Below the pieces are notes generated by a model. That model searched no databases, had not been told where the DNA came from, and worked only from the letters and a program-made list of their open reading frames with translations. A DNA stretch of 64,000 nt from Flavobacterium croceum DSM 17960 (GTDB lineage Bacteria > Bacteroidota > Bacteroidia > Flavobacteriales > Flavobacteriaceae). A program made the translations under genes and the position numbers. Below are positions 19,459-28,580 of the stretch, piece after piece. Each line of letters starts with the position of its first letter. Within the stretch, counting starts at the first letter, position 1. Where the stretch lies: positions 1 through 64,000 of the forward strand of contig NZ_PQNY01000009.1 in NCBI RefSeq assembly GCF_002917885.1, read 5' to 3'.

Positions 19459-20565
19459 TTACAAACCCAAATTTGTTTTTGTTTTCTTTACTAAAGCATC
19501 TTTACACATTAAAACAGAAATACTTTTTAAGCGAATGTAAGCTACACTCATATACACATAACCTTCTTTTCCAGATTTGGTTCCCCAAGAATTTTTTACT
19601 TTGTAGTATATTTTTCCGTTTTGATCTTTTACTTTTCCTACTATATGCATTAAATGATCATCTTGTGTAGATAAATTTTCAAACTCTTGTTGGCGGAGGT
19701 CTGGAGTAATATTTTTCTCTGGTTTTATTTCTGTTAAAATAAGCGTATTATCGGTATCATGTTCTGGTATTACGGCCAAACCAAATCTACCAGAAAATGT
19801 AGGCTCGCTTACATCACAATCCAAAGCAATTGTATATCCGTTATCTATTGCATTATCAATATTTTGTGTGTATTCATCTAAAGTAATATTGTAAAATAAA
19901 CCATTAGAAAAATTATCTGGAATATCCAACAAAAAAGGCTTATTGTATTCAAAATTTGTAAACGAAGACAAGGTTACATAATTGTGTAAATCTAGCTTAG
20001 TACTTTCTAAAAATGTTTTAGGAGTATATTTTTTGCCTTCATAAGTAAAATCGGTTGGATTTTTACCCATATATACATCCAAAACGGCGTTCACAGCATC
20101 TTTCCATTGCGGAGAAAGTTTCTTTCCAGGATTGGATACATATGTTTTTAGCATAGATTCTAAAACAGCAACCATTTCGGCATGGTTATATTTACCTTCA
20201 AGCTTATTTCCTTCGTAAACATTCTCGGGTACAATACCAAAATCGCGAGCACTATTTATTACATCATGAGCCAAAGCGCCTTCACCAAACTGTGCTTTGC
20301 CTTGACGCATAATATAGTTCCAAGCTTTCTTAGGGTAAGTATTTCTTACATTATACATTTCAGACAAATCGATTTGTTTGCCTGTAGTTCGTATAATTTC
20401 TGCTTCTAAAAATGAAGTTGTTGAAAAACTCCAACAAGTACCAGTATTGTCTTGAGAAATCACTGGAGTACTTGTAATGTCTTTAACTGTTTGAAATTGA
20501 TACGTTTGGGCATACATTGCAGTACCTAAACAAAGTAAAAAACAGCTTAAAATGTTTTTTTTCAT
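19459..20565 (-). CDS. Exported C1-family (bleomycin hydrolase-like) cysteine peptidase
   Basis: 368 residues with an N-terminal signal peptide ending in AMYAQ. The catalytic Cys is in QDNTGTCWSFS (about 48), His in DDHLMHIVG (about 312) and Asn in KNSWGTKSG (about 333). The arrangement and the SEMYNVRN segment match the aminopeptidase C/bleomycin hydrolase branch of papain-like enzymes. Cytoplasmic PepC lacks a signal, so this is an exported relative, placed in the periplasm or outside. No T9SS domain is seen. Confidence 0.88.
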   Translation of the reverse strand: MKKNILSCFLLCLGTAMYAQTYQFQTVKDITSTPVISQDNTGTCWSFSTTSFLEAEIIRTTGKQIDLSEMYNVRNTYPKKAWNYIMRQGKAQFGEGALAHDVINSARDFGIVPENVYEGNKLEGKYNHAEMVAVLESMLKTYVSNPGKKLSPQWKDAVNAVLDVYMGKNPTDFTYEGKKYTPKTFLESTKLDLHNYVTLSSFTNFEYNKPFLLDIPDNFSNGLFYNITLDEYTQNIDNAIDNGYTIALDCDVSEPTFSGRFGLAVIPEHDTDNTLILTEIKPEKNITPDLRQQEFENLSTQDDHLMHIVGKVKDQNGKIYYKVKNSWGTKSGKEGYVYMSVAYIRLKSISVLMCKDALVKKTKTNLGL

Positions 20566-20645
20566 AGTTAATAAGTTTTATTTCTTGATGAGAAAAATTA
20601 ATTTAATTTTACGCTAAAATAATACTTTTTAATTCTTGATAACAA

Positions 20646-21485
20646 ATGAGTAACATAAATTGGCAAACCGTTAAAGAATTTGACGATATCACCTATAAAA
20701 AATGTAATGGCGTAGCTCGTATCGCTTTTAATAGACCCGATGTGAGAAATGCTTTTCGTCCAAAAACCACATCAGAACTTTTACAAGCTTTTCACGATGC
20801 TCATGAAGACACATCAATAGGTGTTGTGCTACTTTCTGCCGAAGGCCCTTCGACCAAAGATGGTATTTGGAGTTTTTGTAGCGGTGGCGATCAAAAAGCA
20901 AGAGGGCATCAAGGATATGTTGGAGAAGATGGTTATCATAGACTGAATATACTAGAAGTGCAACGTCTTATTCGTTTTATGCCCAAAGCAGTAATTGCGG
21001 TAGTGCCTGGCTGGGCTGTAGGTGGAGGACATAGTTTGCATGTAGTGTGCGATTTAACTCTAGCGAGTAAAGAACACGCTATTTTTAAACAAACAGATGC
21101 CGATGTAACAAGCTTTGACGGCGGATATGGCTCTGCGTATTTAGCGAAAATGGTTGGACAGAAAAAAGCCAGAGAAATTTTCTTTTTAGGCCGAAATTAT
21201 TCGGCTCAAGAAGCTTACGAAATGGGTATGGTAAATGCTGTAATCCCTCACGATGAACTAGAAGACACAGCGTACGAATGGGCTCAAGAAATACTAGCAA
21301 AATCGCCAACATCCATAAAAATGCTAAAATTCGCTATGAATTTAACCGACGACGGAATGGTTGGACAACAAGTTTTTGCTGGCGAAGCAACACGACTTGC
21401 GTATATGACAGATGAAGCCAAAGAAGGTAGAAATGCCTTTTTAGAAAAACGAAAACCAAATTTTGAAAAGAAATATATCCCTTAA
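20646..21485 (+). CDS. menB: 1,4-dihydroxy-2-naphthoyl-CoA synthase
   Basis: 279 residues of the crotonase superfamily, with the typical MenB signatures SGGDQKARG, GWAVGGGHSLH (oxyanion hole and bicarbonate-site region), TDADVTSFDGGYGSA and the C-terminal RKPNF. It cyclises o-succinylbenzoyl-CoA in menaquinone synthesis. It opens a plus-strand run with menA and menC, separated by genes of other families. Confidence 0.97.
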   Translation: MSNINWQTVKEFDDITYKKCNGVARIAFNRPDVRNAFRPKTTSELLQAFHDAHEDTSIGVVLLSAEGPSTKDGIWSFCSGGDQKARGHQGYVGEDGYHRLNILEVQRLIRFMPKAVIAVVPGWAVGGGHSLHVVCDLTLASKEHAIFKQTDADVTSFDGGYGSAYLAKMVGQKKAREIFFLGRNYSAQEAYEMGMVNAVIPHDELEDTAYEWAQEILAKSPTSIKMLKFAMNLTDDGMVGQQVFAGEATRLAYMTDEAKEGRNAFLEKRKPNFEKKYIP

Positions 21486-21511
21486 TATTCATATTTATTA
21501 ATTTTTATACA

Positions 21512-22114
21512 ATGGTGAAAATCAATTTATTTTTAGCACTCTATTTTTCGTGTTTGTGTACCCTTTATTCTCAAAATAAAATTGGACTCTCTACATCTTT
21601 GCATTATTCGGGCATTATAAGAAATAGCAACGTTTTGAGTGATGACTTTAATTCTTTTTTAGGAATAGATATAAACTACGAAATACCTTCTAAAAATGAA
21701 GCTTTAAATTTTTACGCAGGCTTTTGTGGTGATTTTTATTTGGGAAGAGCCAAAGAAAAATCATTAACAAAGTTAGATACTGAAAACTCTTTTTTATGGA
21801 ATCCATATGGTAAAATAAGTTATTTTGTATTACCAAAAAAAATGCAATTGGGATTAGCAATTGGATATGCAAAACTACATAAAAGCATGAAAGTTAATCA
21901 ATGGATTCCTACTTTATACGATCCAAGTGATCCTTTAATAAACTATTCTTCTGTTAGAAATTTAGAGTTTGATTATAGCTCAATATCAATTTCACCAGAA
22001 GTAAAAATGTTTATTAAAAAAGATTTATTTACTCAAGTAAATTACAGATATATTCCATTTGGGGATAATATAAATTTTCACACTCTTAATTTAGGATTGG
22101 GGTACCATTTTTAG
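21512..22114 (+). CDS. Hypothetical outer-membrane beta-barrel-like protein
   Basis: 200 residues. A signal peptide (LFLALYFSCLCTLYSQ) is followed by alternating hydrophobic/polar strands (GISTSLHYSG-type, LNFYAGFCGDFYLG, LGLAIGYAKLH) and the closing strand LNLGLGYHF with terminal Phe, the usual end of an outer-membrane barrel. It sits between menB and menA, 26 bases after menB, and so is probably co-transcribed, but nothing shows a role in menaquinone synthesis. Confidence 0.7.
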   Translation: MVKINLFLALYFSCLCTLYSQNKIGLSTSLHYSGIIRNSNVLSDDFNSFLGIDINYEIPSKNEALNFYAGFCGDFYLGRAKEKSLTKLDTENSFLWNPYGKISYFVLPKKMQLGLAIGYAKLHKSMKVNQWIPTLYDPSDPLINYSSVRNLEFDYSSISISPEVKMFIKKDLFTQVNYRYIPFGDNINFHTLNLGLGYHF

Positions 22115-22142
22115 TATAAACAAAAAACTAAAACATAATAAT

Positions 22143-23129
22143 ATGAGAAGATGGATTGAAGCGGCACGAGTGAGAACATTACCTTTATCTGTGTCTGGAA
22201 TATTGGTAGGTAGTTTTTTTGCTATGTCGGGGCCAGAAAAAAATTGGAAAGTTTTGCTACTTGCATTATCAACTACTATTGGTTTGCAAATACTATCCAA
22301 TTTTGCAAATGACTACGGCGATGGCGTAAAAGGAACCGACAATGACGATAGAGTAGGGCCAAAAAGAGCTATTCAATCTGGAGCTATTACACCCGAGTCG
22401 ATGAAATTTGCGATGTTTATAACAGGATTTCTTACCCTAGTATCGGCTATGTCGCTTATTTATGTATCGTTCAAAGGTAAATATTTGTGGTATTCTATAT
22501 TGTTTTTTGTTCTAGGCATACTTGCCATAGCATCGGCAATACGATATACTATTGGTAAAAACCCTTATGGATATAGAGGTTACGGAGATGTTTTTGTATT
22601 TATTTTCTTCGGATTTGTAAGTACCATTGGTATTTCATTTATGATTTTAAAAGAAATCGAACCCGTATTGTTCTTGCCTGCAACGGCTATTGGTTTTTTA
22701 AGTGTTGGCGTATTAAATTTAAACAATATGCGAGATGTTGCATCAGATAAAAAATCGGGCAAAAACACACTAGTGGTTCAAAATGGCATTGAATGGGCAA
22801 GAAAATATCATTTCTTTCTCATTATTTCTGCTATGGTGCTCTTGTTTGTATTTGCAGTGTTATTTGATTGGTATTTTGATGCAGACCCAGAACAGTTTAA
22901 TATAGACAATTATTTCTTTTTAATATTTTATGTTTTGTTGTTCAAACACTTAAAAGTGGTAAAAAATAATACCAATTCAAAACTATTTGACCCCGAATTG
23001 AAAAAAGTAGCCATTGCCACTTTTTTAATTTCGCTTACAATCTCTTTGCAAATGATTTATCTTTTTTCAGATTACGGACTCTATTTGTTAGAATTAACCC
23101 TAGATAAAGTTCAAAATCTTTTCAGTTAA
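22143..23129 (+). CDS. menA: 1,4-dihydroxy-2-naphthoate polyprenyltransferase
   Basis: 328 residues with about eight membrane segments. The first aspartate-rich motif is NDYGDGVKGTDNDDR (about 59-73) and the second is NNMRDVASDKKSGK (about 195-208). Both bind Mg-prenyl diphosphate. The enzyme attaches the isoprenoid tail in the inner membrane to make demethylmenaquinone. Confidence 0.96.
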   Translation: MRRWIEAARVRTLPLSVSGILVGSFFAMSGPEKNWKVLLLALSTTIGLQILSNFANDYGDGVKGTDNDDRVGPKRAIQSGAITPESMKFAMFITGFLTLVSAMSLIYVSFKGKYLWYSILFFVLGILAIASAIRYTIGKNPYGYRGYGDVFVFIFFGFVSTIGISFMILKEIEPVLFLPATAIGFLSVGVLNLNNMRDVASDKKSGKNTLVVQNGIEWARKYHFFLIISAMVLLFVFAVLFDWYFDADPEQFNIDNYFFLIFYVLLFKHLKVVKNNTNSKLFDPELKKVAIATFLISLTISLQMIYLFSDYGLYLLELTLDKVQNLFS

Positions 23130-23145
23130 TATTAAATTTTAAAAG

Positions 23146-23823
23146 ATGAAAATTACATTTTACGGCCATGCTTGTATAGGTATTGAACTATCTGGCAAAT
23201 CAATATTGATAGACCCATTTATTTCTGCAAATCCTAAAGCATCTCATATAGACATCAATAGCATTAAGGCAGACTATATTTTGATTACTCATGCGCATCA
23301 AGATCATATACTCGATGTAGAAGCCATTGCAAAAAGAACAAATGCAGTAATTGTTTCAAATTATGAAATTGCCGTACATTTTGGTAACAAAGGGTTTGCA
23401 TACCATCCTATGAATCATGGAGGTAGTTGGAATTTTGATTTTGGAAAATTAAAATACGTAAACGCTATTCATACAAGTTCTTTTCCAGACGGCACTTATG
23501 GCGGACAACCTGGTGGATTTGTTATAGAAGGAGAACACAAAAATATTTACATTGCTGGCGATACGGCTTTGCATCAAGACATGAAACTTATTCCGTTACG
23601 CACACAGCTCGATTTAGCCGTTTTGCCTATTGGAAGTAATTTTACTATGGATGTAGACGATGCTATTATTGCTTCAGATTTTTTGCAATGTGAAAAAATT
23701 TTAGGCTACCATTATGATACTTTCGGATATATTGAAATTGATAAAAGCAATGCCAAAAAGAAATTTTTTGATGCAGAAAAAGACCTTATGCTTTTAGAAA
23801 TTGGAGATAGTATTTTTATCTAA
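23146..23823 (+). CDS. UPF0173 metallo-beta-lactamase-fold hydrolase
   Basis: 225 residues. The metal-binding motif HAHQDH is at about 46-51, followed by His in MNHGG, Asp in IAGDTAL and a C-terminal GYHYDT histidine. This is the YtkL/UPF0173 family of metal-dependent hydrolases. The substrate is unknown. It is 16 bases after menA in the same operon, a neighbourship seen often in Flavobacteriia, which hints at a housekeeping function around the men pathway. Confidence 0.88.
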   Translation: MKITFYGHACIGIELSGKSILIDPFISANPKASHIDINSIKADYILITHAHQDHILDVEAIAKRTNAVIVSNYEIAVHFGNKGFAYHPMNHGGSWNFDFGKLKYVNAIHTSSFPDGTYGGQPGGFVIEGEHKNIYIAGDTALHQDMKLIPLRTQLDLAVLPIGSNFTMDVDDAIIASDFLQCEKILGYHYDTFGYIEIDKSNAKKKFFDAEKDLMLLEIGDSIFI

Positions 23824-23851
23824 TCTCCCACAAATAATGATACATCTTACT

Positions 23852-25039
23852 ATGAAAAAAATAAGTTTAATAGCTCTATTGCTCATTAACACACTGTTTT
23901 TTGCTCAAAATAAATTAGGCTATTGGGACAATGTTCGCATTACCAACGAAACTATTTCTTTACGTGCTGGAGAAAAAAAATACATTAAAACAGCTCCATT
24001 TCCAGAAGGAACTACCGAAGTTGTTTTTAGAATCACTCTACTCGACGATAATCAAAAAATATCGTCAAGTTTAGTCTCATTGCTCAAAGCCATTCCCGAT
24101 CCAAGTGGTATAAGTCAAGGTTCGGCTGGTGCGGTTTTTTTAGTATCGACCATTGCAGGTGACGACACTTGTAAATTTGGGGTTTTTACCACTGAAACAG
24201 ATGCTAAAAATTTTGTAAAAACAGGTAATTTTACCAATGCCTGCTATACACAAGACAAGCCTGTAAATAAAGATGCTAAACTACTTTCTTCTCAATCGAA
24301 TTGCAAAATCGATTCTGTTTCGCAACTCTATTTTGCATTTGAAAGCAATAATTGGGTGATGAGTGAAAAAGTTTTACTTGAAGTAGTGCCTTGGGTAGAC
24401 AATAAACTCAGTTCGGGTTGGACAAATACACGTAAAAATGAGTTGATAGAAGTTTTGAAAAAAGTAGATTTTTACAATTCTCTACAAAAAAAAGAAGAGT
24501 TTGTGTACCAATCTTTGCAAAGCATTACAAAACAGTATACTTATGCCGAATATTCAAAACTACTTGATGTAGAAAAAAAAGTTATTCTGCAAAACGTATT
24601 TGATAGTAGTTTGCAAACCACCGGCGAGGTCGATAAATACTACACTATAATTCGTAGTAAGGCTAATGCCTTGTTTAATAAAGGAAAAATTGACGAAGCT
24701 ATAGCACTTATTCAAAATGATATTTTTACTAAAAAAAGGAATAAAGCTATAGACTATTATACACTTGCTAAATATTTTATCATACAAAAAAAGTTCGACA
24801 AAGTAGCAACGCTTCTCGAACCTGTACAAGATTCTAAAGAAGTAGAAATTCAATTGGCTTTGGCGCATTTTTATATGTTTACTAATAAAATTAACGAGGC
24901 TAAAGAAATCCATAAAGCATTCAAAACCTTTTCGTTTGTAGATACTACTTGGGCAATACAAACTCAAAAAGATTTACAACTTTTTGAAAAATGTGGTTTA
25001 CCCTCAGACAATTTTAAAAAAATATGTAACATTTTTTAG
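23852..25039 (+). CDS. Exported TPR-like protein of unknown function
   Basis: 395 residues from the ATG at 23852, where a signal peptide (ISLIALLLINTLFFAQ) begins. A TTG-initiated frame from 23801 would overlap menA's neighbour and hide the signal. Residues about 20-190 are mostly beta with DDTCKFGVF and FTNACYT cysteines. Residues about 240-390 are helical, with tetratricopeptide-like pairs (ANALFNKGKIDEAIALI). Located 28 bases after the hydrolase gene and six before menC, so inside the men operon, but no role can be assigned. Confidence 0.75.
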   Translation: MKKISLIALLLINTLFFAQNKLGYWDNVRITNETISLRAGEKKYIKTAPFPEGTTEVVFRITLLDDNQKISSSLVSLLKAIPDPSGISQGSAGAVFLVSTIAGDDTCKFGVFTTETDAKNFVKTGNFTNACYTQDKPVNKDAKLLSSQSNCKIDSVSQLYFAFESNNWVMSEKVLLEVVPWVDNKLSSGWTNTRKNELIEVLKKVDFYNSLQKKEEFVYQSLQSITKQYTYAEYSKLLDVEKKVILQNVFDSSLQTTGEVDKYYTIIRSKANALFNKGKIDEAIALIQNDIFTKKRNKAIDYYTLAKYFIIQKKFDKVATLLEPVQDSKEVEIQLALAHFYMFTNKINEAKEIHKAFKTFSFVDTTWAIQTQKDLQLFEKCGLPSDNFKKICNIF

Positions 25040-25045
25040 AATAGT

Positions 25046-26104
25046 ATGAATTGTAAAGCAAGATATTTTAAATACATATTGCATTTCAAAAAAGCATCGG
25101 GTACATCTAGAGGCATACTTACCGAAAAAGAAACTTGGTTTTTAGTACTAGAGCAAGGCGGTAAAAAAGGAATAGGCGAGTGTGCCATTTTAAGAGGATT
25201 AAGTGTAGATGATAGACCCGATTATGAAGAAAAACTAAAATGGGTTTGCCAAGATATCGCACTAGGAAAAGATTATTTACTGAATAATTTGCAGGATTTT
25301 CCGTCTATTCAGTTTGGTGTTGAAACCGCTTTTTTGTCATTAGAATCTACAAATACGTTCGAATTATTTCCTTCAAATTTTACAAAAAACACCGATTCGA
25401 TCAATATAAATGGCTTGGTTTGGATGGGAGATAAAAGCTTTATGCAAGATCAAATTGAAGAAAAGTTAGAACAAGGTTTTAGTTGCATTAAACTTAAAAT
25501 AGGCGCTATACATTTTGAAAAAGAATTAGCACTTGTAGAATTTATACGAAATAAATTTAGTTCTGATATTATTGAAATTAGAGTTGATGCCAACGGGGCT
25601 TTTACCACAACTGAAGCTTTAGATAAACTCACTATACTTTCACAATATCAATTACATAGCATAGAACAACCTATAAAAGCAGGAAACGCAATAGCAATGC
25701 AAAAACTATGCAGCGTATCTCCATTGCCTATTGCACTAGACGAAGAACTGATAGGTGTGTTTACCAAGGAACAAAAAGAAAATTTACTACAAACAATTAA
25801 CCCACAATACATTATTTTAAAACCAAGTTTAGTAGGAGGGTTTGCAGGTACCTCACAATGGATTACTTTGGCAGAGCAATACAAAATAGGTTGGTGGATA
25901 ACCTCTGCATTAGAATCTAATATTGGGCTTAATGCTATTGCACAATTTACTTATTTGCAAAATAACAAAATGCCTCAAGGCTTAGGTACAGGTGCATTGT
26001 ATACAAACAATATAAATTCGCCTCTTGAAGTACACAATGGAAAATTGTGGTATACTCAAAATGATTGGCAAGATTTTAGCAATTTTATTGATTCAATAAC
26101 CTAA
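25046..26104 (+). CDS. menC: o-Succinylbenzoate synthase
   Basis: 352 residues of the enolase superfamily. The KxK catalytic lysine is in CIKLKIG (about 150). Metal ligands are in RVDANGAF, SIEQPI and ALDEELI. The second catalytic lysine is in YIILKPSLVGG. The enzyme dehydrates SHCHC to o-succinylbenzoate in the menaquinone pathway. Its last 20 bases overlap the end of the converging gpx gene. Confidence 0.95.
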   Translation: MNCKARYFKYILHFKKASGTSRGILTEKETWFLVLEQGGKKGIGECAILRGLSVDDRPDYEEKLKWVCQDIALGKDYLLNNLQDFPSIQFGVETAFLSLESTNTFELFPSNFTKNTDSININGLVWMGDKSFMQDQIEEKLEQGFSCIKLKIGAIHFEKELALVEFIRNKFSSDIIEIRVDANGAFTTTEALDKLTILSQYQLHSIEQPIKAGNAIAMQKLCSVSPLPIALDEELIGVFTKEQKENLLQTINPQYIILKPSLVGGFAGTSQWITLAEQYKIGWWITSALESNIGLNAIAQFTYLQNNKMPQGLGTGALYTNNINSPLEVHNGKLWYTQNDWQDFSNFIDSIT

Positions 26105-26567
26105 TAATATCTTTTTCAATATTTTTGGGTTTTGTGTAAGATGCGTAACGTTTAATTGGTGTGCCGTTTTTGTCAATTAAAAATTTTGTAAAATTCCATT
26201 TTATCTTACTTCCCCAAAAACCTGATAATTTAGACTTTAAATAGCGGTATACATTGTGTGTGTTTGTGCCATTAACCTCAATTTTTTCAAACATTTGAAA
26301 TGTAACACCATAATTTAGTAAGCAACCGCTTTTAATTGCTTGATTTGTATTGGGTTCTTGATTTCCAAATTGATTACATGGAAAACCCAATATTTCTAAA
26401 CCTTGATTCTGATATTTTTTATACAACAATTCTAAGCCTTCATATTGCGGTGTAAAACCACATTTGCTGGCTGTATTAACAATTAAAACAACTTTGTTTT
26501 TATATCGGTCAAAAGTAATCGTTTCTCCTTGTATTGTTTTTGCAGATAGTTTGTAAAATTCACTCAT
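26085..26567 (-). CDS. Glutathione peroxidase-family thiol peroxidase
   Basis: 160 residues from the ATG at 26567. The longer frame starting at 26603 reaches into mazG. The peroxidatic Cys is in NTASKCGFTPQY, Gln in FPCNQFGNQEP and Trp in KWNFTKFLI, completing the Cys-Gln-Trp site. As in most bacterial members it probably uses thioredoxin. Four bases separate it from mazG upstream, so the two are one transcript. Confidence 0.93.
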   Translation of the reverse strand: MSEFYKLSAKTIQGETITFDRYKNKVVLIVNTASKCGFTPQYEGLELLYKKYQNQGLEILGFPCNQFGNQEPNTNQAIKSGCLLNYGVTFQMFEKIEVNGTNTHNVYRYLKSKLSGFWGSKIKWNFTKFLIDKNGTPIKRYASYTKPKNIEKDIIRLLNQ

Positions 26568-26571
26568 ATTA

Positions 26572-27345
26572 TTAAAGTTTTTTTGCTTCTTCCCAAAATA
26601 CATCCATTTCGGCGAGTGTCATTTCGGCTAACGATTTACCTGATTCTACAGCTTTTGTTTCCAAATATTGAAAGCGTTTTATAAATTTTTTGTTGGTGCG
26701 TTCCAGAGCATCTTCTGGATTTATTTTCAAAAAACGCGCATAGTTAATTAGCGAAAATAACACATCTCCAAATTCGGCTTCTATTTTATCAATATTGCTT
26801 GTTTTTACTTCTTCTTGTAATTCTTGTAATTCTTCTTGAACTTTTTCCCAAACTTGTTGTGGTTCTTCCCAATCAAAACCAACACCTTTAACTTTATCTT
26901 GAATGCGGCTTGCTTTTACCAATGCTGGTAAACTTTTCGGAACGCCTTCCAAAACTGATTTTTTACCTTCTTTAAGCTTTATTTTTTCCCAATTTTGTTT
27001 TACTTCTTCCTCATTGGCAACAATAACATCTCCATAAATATGCGGATGCCTTGTAATAAGTTTATCACAAATTCCGTTAGCCACATCAGCAATATCAAAG
27101 CTTTGGGTTTCACTTCCTATTTTAGCATAAAACACAATATGTAAAAGTAAATCGCCGAGTTCTTTTTTTATTTCTTCTAAATTATTGTCTAGTATAGCGT
27201 CGCCGAGTTCGTATGTTTCTTCAATGGTTAAATGCCTTAAACTTTCGAGTGTTTGTTTTTTATCCCACGGACATTTTTCTCGTAAATCGTTCATAATATC
27301 AAGTAATCTTGAAAATGCTTCTAGTTGTTGTTGGCGGCTGTGCAT
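26572..27345 (-). CDS. mazG: Nucleoside triphosphate pyrophosphohydrolase MazG
   Basis: 257 residues with two MazG-type helical domains. The first has the EEKCPWD-like start (REKCPWDKKQT), EETYELGDAI and ELGDLLLHIVF metal-binding Glu/Asp. The second has EEVKTSNIDKIEAEFGDVLFSLINYAR. Members hydrolyse NTPs to NMP and pyrophosphate and limit (p)ppGpp or non-canonical nucleotides. A second, single-domain MazG-like protein is encoded at 62021-62407. Confidence 0.95.
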   Translation of the reverse strand: MHSRQQQLEAFSRLLDIMNDLREKCPWDKKQTLESLRHLTIEETYELGDAILDNNLEEIKKELGDLLLHIVFYAKIGSETQSFDIADVANGICDKLITRHPHIYGDVIVANEEEVKQNWEKIKLKEGKKSVLEGVPKSLPALVKASRIQDKVKGVGFDWEEPQQVWEKVQEELQELQEEVKTSNIDKIEAEFGDVLFSLINYARFLKINPEDALERTNKKFIKRFQYLETKAVESGKSLAEMTLAEMDVFWEEAKKL

Positions 27346-27401
27346 AGTAGTGTATTTTTGAAATAAAAAAATCCTGCTTTAAAAACAGGATTCAAATATA
27401 A

Positions 27402-27875
27402 TTATTCTTTTTTGGTTGTTTTTTTCTTTTTTTCTTTTACTTCTTCAACCACTTGTTCTTTTATGCTCTCGGCATTTTCTACTTTGGGCTCTTCTTTTGA
27501 AACTAAACCTTTAGATTGTAAAATATTATACCAATTTAGTGCTTTTTTTATATCAGATGCATACACTCTATCTTCGTCATAATCGGGAACTACTTCTTTA
27601 AAATAAGCAGCCAACTTTGCGTTGTCTTCTTTGGTAGATAGGGCAGGGCCTTCGTTTTCTTTTACTGCAATAGCTCTAAAAATTTCAACCAATGGTTTTT
27701 CTTCTGTGTAAGTATACATCGAAATTTCTGAAAGTAAACTTACATTGCTTCTCATACCCACCGTAATTTTTTTACCGTCTGTTAAAGATTCTGCTACAAA
27801 GCCAGTACGCGTTTGTAATTTTAGTTCATATAAACCGGGTTTTCCCGAAATAGCTAATATTTTATCAATATTCAT
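27402..27875 (-). CDS. DUF5606-family protein
   Basis: 157 residues. IDKILAISGKPGLYEL at the N-terminus is the family start. The conserved part runs to about residue 120, and a Lys/Glu-rich tail (about 125-157) ends KKKTTKKE. It is restricted to Bacteroidota as far as I recall, function unknown, and probably cytoplasmic. It has its own TATATTTG box and is followed by mazG after 56 bases. Confidence 0.85.
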   Translation of the reverse strand: MNIDKILAISGKPGLYELKLQTRTGFVAESLTDGKKITVGMRSNVSLLSEISMYTYTEEKPLVEIFRAIAVKENEGPALSTKEDNAKLAAYFKEVVPDYDEDRVYASDIKKALNWYNILQSKGLVSKEEPKVENAESIKEQVVEEVKEKKKKTTKKE

Positions 27876-27898
27876 TATTATTTATTTTTAATGGGTCG

Positions 27899-27906
27899 CA
27901 AATATA
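27899..27906 (-). promoter_or_regulatory. -7 box for the DUF5606 gene
   Basis: Minus-strand TATATTTG, 24 bases before the ATG. Confidence 0.6.
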
Positions 27907-27967
27907 TTTTTTTAAATACAAAAAAACGAAATTTTAATGGGTATTTTTCTTTAAAAAAATGAAATAA

Positions 27968-28555
27968 TTACCTTCCTTTTTTGTTGTAGTATTTCATTCG
28001 GTAATCAGGAGAGCATTTACCTTCCATAATGTTGTTTAATTTTTTCTTAATTAACGTTTTACGTAAAGAAGAAATTTTATCTATAAATAATATGCCTTCT
28101 ATATGGTCGTATTCGTGTTGAATTACACGAGCTCTTAAGCCATCATACTCTTCGGTATGTTTCTTAAAATTTTCATCGTAATACTCTATTGTAATTTTCT
28201 CGTTTCTGCTCACATCTTCACGAACATCAGGAATGCTTAAACAGCCTTCATTAAAAGACCACATAGTACCTTCTTCTTTAAGTATTTTAGCATTTATAAA
28301 TACTTTTTTAAAACCTTTTAATGTTTCTGCTTCTTCTTTAGAAATGTCGTCGCTATCGCTAAAAGGATCAGTATCAACTACAAACAAACGTATTGCAAGA
28401 CCTATTTGAGGTGCAGCAAGACCTACGCCATAGGCATTGTACATCGTTTCATACATGTTTTGTATTAATTCCTTTAGATTTGTATAATCTTCAGATATAT
28501 TTTCGCCTACTTTTCGTAACACGGGATCTCCGTAACCAACAATGGGTAAAATCAT
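27968..28555 (-). CDS. def: Peptide deformylase
   Basis: 195 residues. The three catalytic motifs are GVGLAAPQIGL (about 43), EGCLSIPD (Cys metal ligand, about 107) and QHEYDHIEG (two His ligands and catalytic Glu, about 146). It removes the formyl group from new proteins. A TATCTTTG box lies in the 25 bases between mqo and def, so def has its own promoter despite the tight spacing. Confidence 0.97.
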   Translation of the reverse strand: MILPIVGYGDPVLRKVGENISEDYTNLKELIQNMYETMYNAYGVGLAAPQIGLAIRLFVVDTDPFSDSDDISKEEAETLKGFKKVFINAKILKEEGTMWSFNEGCLSIPDVREDVSRNEKITIEYYDENFKKHTEEYDGLRARVIQHEYDHIEGILFIDKISSLRKTLIKKKLNNIMEGKCSPDYRMKYYNKKGR

Positions 28556-28572
28556 ATTGTAAAAAATTTTGG

Positions 28573-28580
28573 CAAAGATA
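28573..28580 (-). promoter_or_regulatory. -7 box for def
   Basis: Minus-strand TATCTTTG, squeezed between the mqo stop and the def start. Confidence 0.6.

Noticed and set aside
24560-24967. 135-residue minus-strand frame inside the TPR-like gene
   Set aside because: Phe/Ile/Tyr-rich shadow of a Lys/Glu-rich gene, with no motif.
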